Shown: positions 14,201-23,707 of the stretch, in pieces
Layout: the number at the start of each line of letters is the position of its first letter
How positions within the stretch are numbered: the first letter of the stretch is position 1
From: Glandiceps talaboti
Taxonomy: Eukaryota; Hemichordata; Enteropneusta; Spengelidae
Assembly (NCBI RefSeq): GCF_964340395.1
Contig: NC_135563.1
Span: 17,974,651 to 18,038,650 of the forward strand
DNA length: 64,000 nt
Direction of reading: 5' to 3'
Program-made: the position numbers and the translations under genes
The notes under the pieces: model-generated
The model's input: only the letters and a program-made list of their open reading frames with translations
What the model was told of the DNA's origin: nothing
The model's database searches: none

Positions 14201-17200
14201 GCTATTCAATTGTATACATGGATACGACCTTACTGCACTGACGCAACGATGAGTTGGTGTCATCATGCACCCAATTAGAATCCTCTCCTATTCAGATAAT
14301 GCTCCTTGAGGGCCAACAGACATCTAGGAAAAAAGGACTCTCACTTTGAAGAACACATGGATACTTTTATTGGATGATTGTAACTGTGTTTGTGTTACTG
14401 TAATTATTTATATTGTGTATATATATTTTAATGTGCCTTTTATATTTTGCTGAAGCGAGAGGAAAATTTACGTAAATGGACAATAAAGTTATATTCTTTT
14501 CTATGAAATATTGATCAATGTGTATCATTTGTTGACTTTGGGCTTACAGACAACAGGTTCTATTTCTATGTCAATGATTTTCCTTAAGATGTTTTACCTG
14601 TTGTGGTTGCACCTTAGGTCCCAGCTCTTTATCAGAGAGACGTCTCCTATTTGCACTTCTCTTTGTTTTTGTGATTTCTCCTCTTTCAAACGAACCAAGC
14701 CTGATAATGAAAAAAACAAAACAATTTCAAATATATCATCATATGCTGAGCTCTTGGATAGCGTGGGTCTAGAGTTTGAAATGTTCTTTGTAATCTCACC
14801 ACAGAGGGCGCTATACATCCTAGGTTTCTCAGTCGCCACTTACTCTGTTCAAATTTTGATAGTAAATTCCAATGACAGCAGCTAGAAATTTGAGTTTCTT
14901 CAATACAGAAGCGATTATAATCCAAAGTAACTTGTTTTCACTATTAACACTACTAAATGTTGTTGCTTAGAATTTCATCTAATTAATCAAATACTTCATA
15001 GCTTTAACATTTCATAGATTTCACATACTGTTTATACATTATGTGGGCACTGACCTACACCTAGAATTGTAAGGTAACTAGTTTCAGGTTCTATCAAGAG
15101 AGGGCACTGTTTGCTCTCTTGCACATTTCAATCCACTTCAAATACAGGCAATGGCACTTGAATAAGGCACAAATAATCAAAAGTCTTGCTTTTTTTGTCT
15201 TTACTAGAAGCAATACACTATGATAAAGTTTACATCTGCTTTCTGTTTTATTTTCATTTTATATTTTATTCTGGGCACATGTTTAATTTTGAATGAAATA
15301 CTGTACTCACAAAACTTTAAAAAATTGACAAAGTTACTACACAGCTAGCCTTCAAGTAAGTCTTAAAGGGGAAGGATATTTCGCAAATAAAAATTTGGAC
15401 GAGATCAAATGCATTGGTACTTTCACTTCTCAGTATGGGCTGGTGTCTAATAGACCTTAGGCAGAAGTGATGTGCGAGCCTTTGTCGACTGTTTGTATTG
15501 TTATAATAACAGTACCAATAACAATAGAAACAGCTGACATTGCATTTCATGGCAGTTGTCTGCCAAGGCCTGTATGTCAATTCTGCCTAAATTCTGATCA
15601 ATGCTATCTACATATTGATAAGTTAAAGTGAATGAAACCAACACATTCTATGTTGTTTAACATCCAAGATTTTATCAAACACAGCTAATTCACAAGGTAG
15701 CCTTTCCCTTTACTGGGAACACTATAGTACTTAATACTTACATAAAATGAAATGCTGGTACTCTCCGGAAACATGGTAGCGCTTCTTTGCCTAATTTTGC
15801 CCACGCACCTTTGGGTATTCGTCTTTCCTGTCTCTCATTTCTTTCTATATCTATTTGTCTTCCACACATAAACGTTACCTGGAATTTTTTTTAAAATTAT
15901 TAAAAAGTTAAATGTTGTATGAAAAGCAGCACTTTGAACAATTTTGCTTAAAACAAAAGAGCAGTCCTAGTTTATCCTTATGGCCCCACTAATAAGACAA
16001 CACTAATGCAAGAAACTGGCATTGTATACCAGCTTTTATAACAAACATTATAATATACCTAGTGATAATGCTATGCCATGATTCGCTAGAATCAGTCACG
16101 TGATAGGAAAATAGAATGACTATTTCCCTAGGGAAATAGTTCCATCAACTTTTACATGGTCACGTGACCACCACACGTTCACAGCAGGTCAAAATAGCGA
16201 CTTCTGACGATGTCGTCTGCCACCGCGAGTTCACAGCATGAGGTATATTATAAAACACATATTGCCTGGCCTATATTCGGGCTATAGCACCCGTTCATTA
16301 CCCGCTCGTGACTGTGAGTTACCACAATCACATGCTATTTCCCTCGGCCTTTGGCCTCGGGAAATAGCATGTGATTCTGGTAACTCACAGTCCCCCGGGT
16401 GTAATAAACGGGTGCTATAGCCCTCATGGCCAGGCAATATGTGTTCACTATAACCTGAGTATACACTAATGGTATAGACAACAACTTTTGGACATCAGGT
16501 GTTATACATTGTACCATGCACAAACCAAGTTGAACAAAAAATATGGGATTTATACTTGGGTTGTTCTACCATCACAACAACACACATCTATGTCATTACA
16601 ACACATGTCTACATGACTGGTTCTGCTGTGTTCAAAATATGAATCAAAAAGTTCAATATTGCCATTACTTTCCCTAATTTTTCTTTGATATTATTGACAC
16701 TGGTATATTCATGTTATTCTCCAATCTTTTTCTTCAGTCACCCAGAAAATACTTGAGGGGTTTTTTTTTGACAAAGCCCCTCAGGTCACTCTTATTTTCT
16801 CTGGCTGAACGAAGAAAAATATTGGGGAATAATATTGAACTATCCACCAACATTTTCTTCATTCATCCAAGGAAAATTTGAGTAACCTAAGGGGCCTTGC
16901 CACTTCTTGTCTCCAAGTTATCAAGATAATACAAATCCTTATAAAATAAAGAAAATATTGATGGATACTGTAAACATAGCTGTTCACATATAATTTATGA
17001 AAGGTCATGTAGCAGTAATCTTTTCAAACACTTTTCTAGAAGACACTGACTTTCTTCCATGTTCTGAAAGTCATGGAGAAAGTAGAATATTTCATAATTC
17101 TTTTTTTGTCGAAAGCTATTTCTGATACTTTGTACCGTCAGGCACAACTGTGTTACACAACAGAAGTATGTTTGTTCAACTTACTACTTTTTCTGCAAAT

Positions 17201-19308
17201 TCAGGGGGTTCAAATGCTACGAGGTCTGTATGTAACTGGTGTGCCTGCTGGTTGCCTAGCGATGCAGCTAACACCAGGAATTGTGAATCTAACGCTGCTT
17301 CCCTAGTGGCTGTACTTTCCTTGACTGAAAACAAACAAACAAACAGACAGACAGACAGACAGACAGAAAAAACAACATGAGTTTTGTGTGTTGCAAAGTT
17401 GAACTGTTGACAATATTCTCTAGTATGAAAGCAAATAAACAACCAAATATGTAGTTCCTGAAAACAAAACTATGATTTATTTTTTATCAATCTTATTATA
17501 CTTTTAAATCTCGTACCTACCAAGTGATAATTACAAATGTAGCTATGAAGTTCTAATGAGATGAAACTGTCAGACTCAGACTGTCAGAATCATATTATAT
17601 AGCTATATACCTCTGAAAATGTTCTGGTATAGAATGGTTTCAGGCAAAATCTAGCATTACTAGAACAACCTGTCTTTCAAAGTTGTTTTTAGGTCATCAT
17701 CTTTAGAGCAAATGCACAAGACACAGAAATGTTACACTCAAGTAAATAGCGCCATCTAGTGGTGTACTATCAAACACATTCTGAGGTATCATATGCACCA
17801 GTGATTACTTGCACCAGTACTCGCACATACTCATGAATACATTTTTGCATACCTGTATGCAAAATGACGACATGATCATCATTGTACACAGAAGTGTGTG
17901 ATCGCACAGTATTATTGTTATTGAATTTTCTGGTTTTGTATAAATATGTAATAGTAACAGAGCCCCGATGCCATGCTGGGCGAGTGTCAGGGGTATTTGC
18001 ACTTGTGCTTGCACTGTTCCTTTCACTCGCTACACTCATGAAAGTATGGCCGCAGACAACTTGGCAAGCAAATACCCCAACTACGCAACACTTGTACAAA
18101 CATGATGGGGTTCTGTCATAGCCTCTACACTGCATTTTGTCTAGAACTATTCACCAGTGTCTTTTACTAAAATAAAATTGACCTTGTACACAAATAACCC
18201 TAACACCTTATCATCTATTAGATGGTTTGCCTGTAACTCTTTATGTTAAGTTGACAGACACATGTGATGTACACATATTGTGATGACATACAAACACATT
18301 GTGATGATATGTGCACATACATTTTGTATTGTGAGGGCATGCAGATAGTATGAAGGTTTCCACAACATACTGTATGTGTACATGTGTCACTGTGTGAGTA
18401 GGTACATATAATTACCTTGTCTGAAGAGTGAGTTGGCAGTGTCCATTGCATCTATAAGTCCTGTCGATTCTGGTCTGATCAAATCTAACCGATTATCTGC
18501 ATGAAAAAAAAAATGGAGAAATGTTCAGAAATACAATATTTCTTTGACATCAATTGTTTGGCATCAAATGAATCATAACCAAGTCTTGGTTTGGGACAAA
18601 GTGACCATCCTCCATGCTAGGAAAGAGTGTCTTCCTTACAAAACTAGGCTTGAGTTCTCCTGACACTGGACCCTATAACTTTTGTACCTTGTGAGACCTT
18701 AAGACCTCATTGTAATTTCTACTACCTCCCTTAATTACTAGTGTTCCAAACTGAATTGCAATCACTGAAATTTGTTAAATTTCAGTTGTTTGAGCTTCTT
18801 TAATATAATATGTAAACTAATAAACACTCTCAGTGACTCTGGTATTTTGTGTACCTATATAATACAAACAAATTGAGGTACTTGCTTTGTACGCTCCGTT
18901 TATTGTCTATCGGCCTGGGTGACTAAAATGTGAAGAATTGTATATAGACTGTCTGGCAGCTAGCTACCACAGGTAATACTGCCAGTAGTATGATTGGCGA
19001 TTCGGTCATGCAAAACAACAATATTATTGGCAATCCAGCAGACACTGAACACGATACATTTATCAACATGGAAACAAAAGCTTGCTAAAGGCCACTCAAA
19101 CATTGTTACTAGTTTGTGAAAAACAAAAACACACTTCTCAAAAATTATACTTACTCTGTGTTTGTGTTATCAAACTTCTATACTGATGACGAATTTCACG
19201 TCGTTTCATGGCATCGCTGTCGACGCTCGACATATCCGAGATCGTCTCTTCTCCGACGAATTCGACGCCCGCATCTCGTCTGGAACTTCTTGAGGATCTA
19301 CCTGACAT
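198..19308 (-). CDS. NSMCE4A: NSMCE4A: Nse4 kleisin subunit of the SMC5/6 complex (10 coding exons)
   Basis: Seen: joining minus-strand exons 19308-19155, 18496-18416, 17324-17185, 15878-15742, 14700-14598, 11626-11524, 10894-10803, 9698-9650, 8724-8636 and 311-198 gives 1062 nt (353 aa plus stop) with GT-AG introns and matching phases at every junction. The human protein is 385 aa. Blocks recalled from human NSMCE4A recur in order: IRHQYRSLI near the start, DSQFLVLAASLG, the kleisin-type PAFHFMLGSF, EEVEKILGIL, then FFQFVVNPHSYAQTVENLFH and the end block DAFEIERPIIP. An in-frame TAA lies just upstream of the chosen ATG. Known: Nse4 bridges the SMC5 and SMC6 heads and binds Nse1/Nse3, acting in nuclear DNA repair and replication-fork stability. 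The protein starts basic and Ser/Arg-rich and ends in an acidic Glu/Asp/Ser tail. The 3' UTR runs out of the window on the left; no poly(A) signal was found in bases 1-197. It is transcribed divergently from TACC. Confidence 0.93.
455..920. repeat. Diverged tandem repeat of about 120 bp
   Basis: About four units beginning near 480, 606, 719 and 837. Each has CTAACcCTAAtGT, a GTTTGGGTTACAAAACAG core and a tACACaAc segment. Spacing is 113-126 bp. Lies in the last NSMCE4A intron. Confidence 0.7.
1112..1335 (-). mobile_element. tRNA-type SINE fragment, copy 1
   Basis: Matches the middle and head of the fuller copy at 27350-27705: CATAGGATTAAAGC, TCCTACCAGGTCCCCAA, TTGACTGAGGCACA, TTGCCCAAGGACTTTA, CATCATGACTCC. 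The 3' tail part is absent. Confidence 0.7.
1867..4435. mobile_element. 2.6 kb DNA-transposon-like element, copy 1 (probably non-autonomous)
   Basis: Nearly identical along its length to 4506-7089. Its first 150 bp hold several CTCCGGAG palindromes (near 1894, 1921, 1951, 2002). The other end carries CGCCGGAGAAA and GTGTGTGAAC motifs, partly echoed in inverse at the first end. A short minus-strand frame, 3805 to 3587, starts MSKRQITNFFSPASK. That resembles the N-terminus of hAT-type or KRAB-like transposase proteins, but no long transposase frame follows. A plus frame at 2667-2987 codes for nothing I recognise. No target duplication could be fixed. Reading: deleted derivative of a larger cut-and-paste element. 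The family is not settled. Confidence 0.6.
4506..7089. mobile_element. 2.6 kb DNA-transposon-like element, copy 2
   Basis: Same orientation as copy 1 after a 70 bp spacer (4436-4505) not found in either copy. Differences noticed by eye: an 18 bp insertion near 6136 (GAATGTCTACGCCACACT), a 1 bp loss near 6315, about 8 extra bases near 6846, and a missing duplicate of CAATAAACAG near 6880. The rest is almost unchanged, so the copies are young or recently homogenised. The minus frame 6461-6270 repeats the MSKRQIT start, but the 1 bp change alters its end. Confidence 0.6.
7551..7931. mobile_element. TTAA-flanked MITE with inverted arms
   Basis: TTAA stands at both ends (7551-7554 and 7928-7931). 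Inner ends are inverted: AGAGAAACACCACT on the left and AGGGGAACGCTACT read from the right. Further in, TTATGTCATCATTTCACATAA is echoed in inverse. TTAA targets point to piggyBac- or Kolobok-type mobilisation (inference). A partial inverted copy lies at 63105-63320. Confidence 0.7.
8043..8298. mobile_element. Foldback MITE with 9-bp target duplication
   Basis: Long inverted arms of about 100 nt start CAATCTTATTAAAA on the left and CAATCTGATTAAAA read from the right. They meet around TAGCCTGATCGC near 8150. The same 9 bp, TTCAAATAC, flanks the element at 8034-8042 and 8299-8307. No coding potential. Confidence 0.85.
8636..8724 (-). CDS. NSMCE4A: NSMCE4A exon 9
   Basis: 89 nt, phase 1 to 0. 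Encodes QQVMITLDQDQWK, the counterpart of human GIIALSYRDWEE. It precedes the 8.3 kb transposon-laden last intron. Confidence 0.9.
9095..9285. repeat. CAGA/GGCA/CACA microsatellite
   Basis: Imperfect ACAG tetranucleotides interspersed with AGGC blocks and a short CA run. The open frames across it are repeat artefacts. Confidence 0.95.
9650..9698 (-). CDS. NSMCE4A: NSMCE4A exon 8
   Basis: Only 49 nt, phase 0 to 1, donor GTGAG. Encodes DGHADVFLDEDGLPVV, matching human DGFARIRLDQDRLPVI. Confidence 0.92.
10027..10790. repeat. 82-bp minisatellite
   Basis: About nine units. Early ones are almost perfect, with unit starts TAATACCTAATCTGGGG at 10109, 10191 and 10273. Later ones diverge. Lies in the NSMCE4A intron between exons 7 and 8, right beside exon 7. 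Confidence 0.92.
10803..10894 (-). CDS. NSMCE4A: NSMCE4A exon 7
   Basis: 92 nt, phase 1 to 0. Encodes FFQFVVNPHSYAQTVENLFH, nearly identical to human FFDFVVDPHSFPRTVENIFH. This is the most conserved C-terminal Nse4 motif. Confidence 0.95.
11178..11262. repeat. GT dinucleotide microsatellite
   Basis: About 40 near-perfect TG repeats. An ATT trinucleotide run follows near 11369-11392. Confidence 0.97.
11524..11626 (-). CDS. NSMCE4A: NSMCE4A exon 6
   Basis: 103 nt, phase 0 to 1. Encodes LAKLEKNQREVTTEEVEKI, matching the human EKEVERILGLL region. Confidence 0.92.
11800..12175. repeat. Three diverged tandem units of about 115 bp
   Basis: Each unit ends in a GTTGCTAnGGnTGTGGTC-TTGTTGCTAGG-like block (near 11885, 12000 and 12110) preceded by a CATACCCACC- or CTACCCATCC-like segment. 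Low identity, old repeat. Confidence 0.5.
12836..12955 (-). mobile_element. SINE 3' tail fragment, copy 2
   Basis: TTATATAGCGCTTTCCCACT, TGCTCAAAGCACTT and CAATTATTACTCCTGGCT match the tail half of the element at 27350-27705. The head half is absent. Confidence 0.7.
13141..13397. mobile_element. Foldback MITE
   Basis: Arms of about 115 nt: ATAAGATGGCTGTCACTC on the left and ATAAGAAGGCAGTCACTC read from the right. They share CAAAGACTGAATG and TAGATTTTGGAGAAAAGTGG, and close on a loop of about 25 nt near 13260. Target duplication not resolved. Confidence 0.8.
13632..13726. repeat. AT run and poly-C tract
   Basis: A short (AT)n run near 13650, then about 20 consecutive C from about 13684. Confidence 0.9.
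14174..14246. mobile_element. Short hairpin element, copy 1
   Basis: About 73 bp near-perfect palindrome: GTGTCAGTGCAGTAAGGTCA on the left and GCGTCAGTGCAGTAAGGTCG read from the right, with a loop around CAATTG. The same family occurs at 40261-40330 and 52488-52568. Confidence 0.8.
14598..14700 (-). CDS. NSMCE4A: NSMCE4A exon 5
   Basis: 103 nt, phase 2 to 0. Completes FHFMLGSF and continues into a basic linker, RSANRRRLSDKELGPK. Confidence 0.9.
14799..14813 (+). promoter_or_regulatory. CTCF-like motif
   Basis: CCACAGAGGGCGCTA fits the bilaterian CTCF core CCASYAGRKGGCRS except at one loose position. Motif match only. Confidence 0.4.
15742..15878 (-). CDS. NSMCE4A: NSMCE4A exon 4
   Basis: 137 nt, phase 0 to 2, donor GTAAGT. 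Encodes GAWAKLGKEAL and FRRVPAFHF, the W-x-x-LG and phenylalanine-rich kleisin block of Nse4. Confidence 0.92.
16254..16445. mobile_element. Foldback MITE with tight central palindrome
   Basis: Arms of about 92 nt begin AACACATATTGCCTGGCC from both ends. The centre is CTATTTCCCTCGGCC facing GGCCTCGGGAAATAG over three T. Weaker pairing extends to about 16237-16462. A separate CTATTTCCCTAGGGAAATAG palindrome lies at 16120-16140. Confidence 0.82.
17185..17324 (-). CDS. NSMCE4A: NSMCE4A exon 3
   Basis: 140 nt, phase 1 to 0, donor GTAAGT. Encodes TREAALDSQFLVLAASLG, very close to the human REAVLDAHFLVLASDLG. Confidence 0.93.
17328..17368. repeat. ACAG microsatellite
   Basis: AAACA/ACAG tetranucleotide run beside NSMCE4A exon 3. 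The run overlaps the exon 3 acceptor region on the minus strand. Confidence 0.9.
17748..17762 (-). promoter_or_regulatory. CTCF-like motif
   Basis: Read on the minus strand, CCACTAGATGGCGCT is a full match to the CTCF core. Motif match only. Confidence 0.5.
17794..18130. repeat. Interspersed repeat, copy 1
   Basis: Shares GCACCAGTGATTACTTGCA, a CACTCGCTA/GTGAGTGAAAG-type block and GCAAATACCCCA with 52262-52730. Its class is unknown. Confidence 0.5.
18416..18496 (-). CDS. NSMCE4A: NSMCE4A exon 2
   Basis: 81 nt, phase 1 to 1. The acceptor follows a T-rich tract. Encodes NNRLDLI and DAMDTANSLF, aligning with the human NREDILNASDKL and EEANTLF segments. Confidence 0.9.
19155..19308 (-). CDS. 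NSMCE4A: NSMCE4A exon 1
   Basis: Starts ATGTCAGGTAGATCC, after an in-frame TAA. Encodes 51 residues plus 1 nt, including an Arg/Ser-rich start and IRHQYRSLI. Donor GTAAGT, phase 1. Confidence 0.92.
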
Positions 19309-19989
19309 ATCTGTTGACCTTTATGGACAAAGGCACGAAGCAGAAGAGTAATATTATGACAATACGGGATCCCTCTTCATATACACAAAGACGTGAACGT
19401 AGCTGACTTGTTCATGCATGGACTCCGTAAAAATAATACGGAAGTGACCTCTTTCTCATGGAAATTTCGCGGGAGTATATATTGGCTTTTACGCATGCGT
19501 ATGACTGGGCGAAGTAACGGAGCTACTGATTAGTTGAATTTTACATGTTTACCACAAAATTATTTTCTATAAAAGATAATACAGATATTTTTAAGACGAA
19601 TTTCTTTTTCACTATTTCTCAATATTTTAATCCTATGAACAAATGCCTTCATAATCCTTACTGGAAGAATAAAAGAAACGTAAAAGTCTATTTGAATTTG
19701 AGCTTCCTGCTGGCCAATCACAATGCGTATAAGAAAAGTAATGATGATGTCATCGGAACACGTCAGAATAGCGATAGTTTATAAAAAAAATTCACAAATA
19801 CTACTCGAATAGGTCGGATTTGCAAGTACGACAACGAAGTCCTATCAGTGATATTTTTCTTTAAAAAGAAAAGTAAGAAAATCCTCATTTTTTGTTGTGG
19901 GTTCGTGTATAAATTTTCTGCTTCCGGTATTTCGCCTTTAACATTTTTTGAGTGTACTGCGCATGCTTGATAGGAGCTGGTCCGTCAAA
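19309..19989. promoter_or_regulatory. Head-to-head promoter region of NSMCE4A and TACC
   Basis: 681 bp lie between the NSMCE4A ATG (minus) and the first plus-strand ATG of the TACC side. Visible motifs: ETS-like CGGAAGTG (19439-19446), E2F-like TTTCGCGGGA (19465-19474), ATTGG (inverted CCAAT, 19481), palindrome ACGCATGCGT (19491-19500, NRF1-like), CCAAT (19714), CRE-like TGATGTCATC (about 19745), ETS-like CTTCCGG (19921) and GCGCATGC (about 19960). Their paired placement fits a bidirectional promoter. Start sites are inferred, not seen. Confidence 0.65.
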
Positions 19990-20079
19990 ATGACGGTTAC
20001 AATTTTGAAAGGAGAAATCCCTGTTGTTGTGGACCGTAGCCCAGCTCCATACCATTTGATTTTTGTCAGATATCTCAAG
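19990..20079 (+). CDS. Possible alternative first exon or uORF exon of TACC
   Basis: ATG in good context (AAAATGA) opens 30 codons starting MTVTILKGEIPVVV and ends at CTCAAG before GTAAGA, phase 0. Spliced to exon 23524 it meets TAG after five codons, making a 35-residue uORF. Spliced to 24274 (also phase 0) it would give an alternative TACC N-terminus. I do not recognise the peptide. Confidence 0.4.
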
Positions 20080-23000
20080 GTAAGACTACGTAGTTCTTGA
20101 TGAAATTGCAAATACAACTAGAATTCTCTCCCAGTACGTGATATTTGACAGAAATGTCGTGCGGTGTCGGTGAGAATGCAGCCATCTTTACTGTGGACGT
20201 GTGCCAAAAATGTTAACACTAACACTAACAGAGTTTAAACTGTTCATTGAAATGGAAGTTGAACTATTTATTTAATACAACACTTTACAATTAATGTTGT
20301 TGTAAATGTCACAGTACTGTAGTTTACTTAGCTCCTACAAAACCGTACAGCTTCAGACAACATCAAGTTACTCCCACACCGTAACGTCTTGAATATTGAT
20401 CGTGAACGGTAGAATCAACCATGATGAATACAAGAACTTGTTGTTTCAGTTGAATATATTTATCATCAACGTTATATGGTAATTGCAAATTAACACATCA
20501 ATTGTTAGTGTTTCGATAATTTTTGATTTCAATAATGTACATTACATTTTCATATCCCTGCTTATTTCAATTAAAATAGGTATGATTTCATCACTCCACA
20601 TATGTTTTGCAATGACATAAAAAATTAAAAGTTTCTCACTTATATACATGTACCTCCATGTTTCATTGAGTAGTTGATTAATATACAAGTATACTTATAA
20701 ATTTTCAGATCAACAGATTTTGTTTTAAGACAGTCTTTCATGTAATCTGCCATGGTCAAATGGAATTATTGATTCATGTGCTCAAATTGAAAATATATCA
20801 TCAAAAAATCGTTGATGTCAATGATAAGACAGGCTTCGTATTATGCTCCCGTTCTTATAGTAACTACACTTGATTTACAATGCCAGCCTTGGCCCAGACT
20901 TTGTACTATGGATCTTGACCCCATGTGCATGTTTGTACATAAACAGGCCATTCAAAGGCTATTAGGCAGATTGAATTCAGATTAATGTATCTAAGGGGTG
21001 GGGCAAAGTTCTTTTTACTGTGTTGCTTTCATACTTGAAGTCTTACACTTACAGTTAGACATGCTAAATTGTATGTGTCAAGGTGCAATTGAGGGTGCAG
21101 TTCTGTCCTAATTGTGCATTGGCCTAGGTGCAGTTTGATGACATTCAGGGTGTACTTTTCCCATATATTACATGTAGAACAGTGAGGCAGATGTGCTCCA
21201 CACTTTCACAGACAATATTACTAGTAACTTGGCAGTAGCTTCCCCTGTGATTAAGTATAAAGGTAAATAAACAAGTCATGGCAATCTTAGCCTATTGTTA
21301 AAGTTCAATGAGTTATGGTTCAAAATAGCCTTTCTCTTGCTGACACTCAAGGTAGTTTTTAGCCATGAAAACATACCATTTACATGATTTACATGCTTGG
21401 TGTAGCAACATATATAGTTAGAGGATGATTGTTCAAAGAAAATTGTGGTAGTAATGTCACATAGATGTACTGCATAAAGAAGTGTGGCATACAGCTAAAG
21501 ATATCATCATCATCATCATCATCATCATTTTTTACTATTCATAAAAGTCAGCGACCTGTACAAAGTTCCAATTGGTGAGATGTAAGTGTCAATCCAGTTT
21601 CTGAAGTAAGGGTCAATGGTATGGATAACAACTCAAGTTCCCCACCAGAAAACTGTTTGTAGTGTACATTCTGTTGATTAAAAACATAAAGATGTCATAA
21701 AATGCCAAAGTTGCTTGTTATTCTAGGCTTCCTGTTGATCCCCACTCTGACAGTGACAGGCATGACAATTGATGAATGTAAGATTTTGTGAGAGGAAAAC
21801 CAAAAAGTGACACTAATGTCAATGTATTGATTTGTTCGTAATTGAAGTAACTCTTGATTTGAGCATTGTGGTTTGAATGTACATATTCAAATTCAAGCAT
21901 TTGCAGAGTAAATTTGAATTCATGTACATACATATATAATTGGATGACTGACTATGCATCAATGTGGATAGAGAGCTCATACTAGAGGTCAAAGGCCAAC
22001 AGATCTAGTCATATCCTACTGAACTGCCCCTATTCAGGTAGATTCACATTAATCACTACTCAGCGCCAGACATGCAAATTCCCCCAAGGGAGCTATCTAT
22101 TTTCAAATGGGATGTACATGTAGACGGCTTGTTTTCTATTTTTAATCACTTTTCTTTTGTAATACATATATAGATATAGTTATTGCAACCACGTTCTACA
22201 TTATGATCTCATACAATAGCCATTAATCGTCGTTTCTTCTTTGTTGAGTGTATACAAATACTGTACATGTGTATGTGACATGAATAAGCAATAAATTACA
22301 TTTACATTTGCTTTCTATTAATTATAATTGAAGAGATTTTGGGTTGAACATTACAAATTACAGAAGCAATTGATTGTGGTAATTTAAACATAGCAGAGTA
22401 AATGTAAAAAGGTTATTTCTTTAGTCTGGATCCTTTTTCGGTTTGACAGTCTAAATATGAAATTAATTCATTTTATTAGTAAGATTTAAAGCATTGATAA
22501 ATATTAGAAGAAGATTATTGAATATAAAGACTTTTATTTCAAAATATAAATACTTGCAGACAAGTGATATGTACAGCAGTCAGGGTGTGTGTTTGAATGG
22601 GTTTAACATATTATAATAATGGCAGAAGATTTGTAAATGCACCTAATCTCTGCAAGCAGTTATCAAAATGATAGTGCCAAACAGCTATGAAAACAGTGAC
22701 TTCATGGAATTATGACCTGTATATATACTAAGTGCACACATGTACATCAGCTCTATGCCCCATTCCAACTGTGCTATATTTTCATTCATATTGATATCAT
22801 TTTACGGATACTTAATCGGTCTACGCATACCATTCCTGAAATTCATGCACACACATTTCATGTTTTGATTTAGTGACTGATTCATCCTATCATGCCTTTC
22901 TGTTTAGTTGACTGTCGTGATAAATTGGGGCATGGAATTACACATTCTTCAGTGCAGAACCCATCAGTGTGTCAATTTCCCTAAATTATCAGTACTCTTG

Positions 23001-23523
23001 AGAAATGGGAGATCAGAGTAGTTAGGGTAAATCTTGACCCAAAGGTTGACTCAATCTGTTTCAGTAGCACCAGCATATCTTTATGAATCTGAATTAAAAT
23101 GTTTTATTGCTAGAAATAAATCTCTGAGTACGTCATTGATGCCATATGGAGTAAGTAGGACATATATGTATGATATAGCAGGGTGTGTTAGCTTTAAATT
23201 AATACATACATTTTTAGATGATTGGATGGGAATGGCATTGCTTTGCATAATTTGTTTACATGGTAAATGGGTAAATTAGTTGTTTCTCTAGAACTTTGAG
23301 GACAAGACAATCAAAAGCTTTATACAACATGACATGTTGTATTGGTTTTGTATGAAAGAAAGGCAGATGTGATTTTAAAACTGTCAAAATTATAATTGAA
23401 TCATTATGAAAATTATTCCAAAGGCGTGTTTACTGTCTAAGTTACATTACCGATATTTCTTTTATTATAATTTGACTATCCTGTGTATGCTGACCACATT
23501 ATTGAATTTTTCTCTCTCACCAG
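20080..23523. other. TACC first intron (inferred), no gene seen
   Basis: AT-rich sequence with an ATC microsatellite at about 21502-21528. No exon, RNA gene or intact element was recognised. The acceptor CTCTCACCAG ends at 23523. Confidence 0.6.
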
Positions 23524-23530
23524 GCTTACA

Positions 23531-23707
23531 ATGAGTTTTAGCTCTCCTATATCTTTACTTGATGAAAATACAGAGCCAGACAGAGGGTTTTTGCTGACTT
23601 CAGGAAAGACATTCCAGTCTCAGTCATCACCCATATTGAATTCCGTGTTACAGGTATCACAAAGAGATAATATTTGCCAGAACTCTTCACCAAAAAAGAA
23701 GAAAAAG
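23531..23707 (+). CDS. TACC: TACC exon 1 of the main frame
   Basis: 59 residues beginning [13 protein letters not shown], phase 0 out. [10 protein letters not shown] matches the vertebrate TACC3 start. A Lys run precedes donor GTGGGT. Seven untranslated bases separate the acceptor from ATG. Confidence 0.88.

Noticed and set aside
17770-18135. 121-residue minus frame
   Set aside because: Lies within an interspersed repeat in an NSMCE4A intron and has no homology I recognise.
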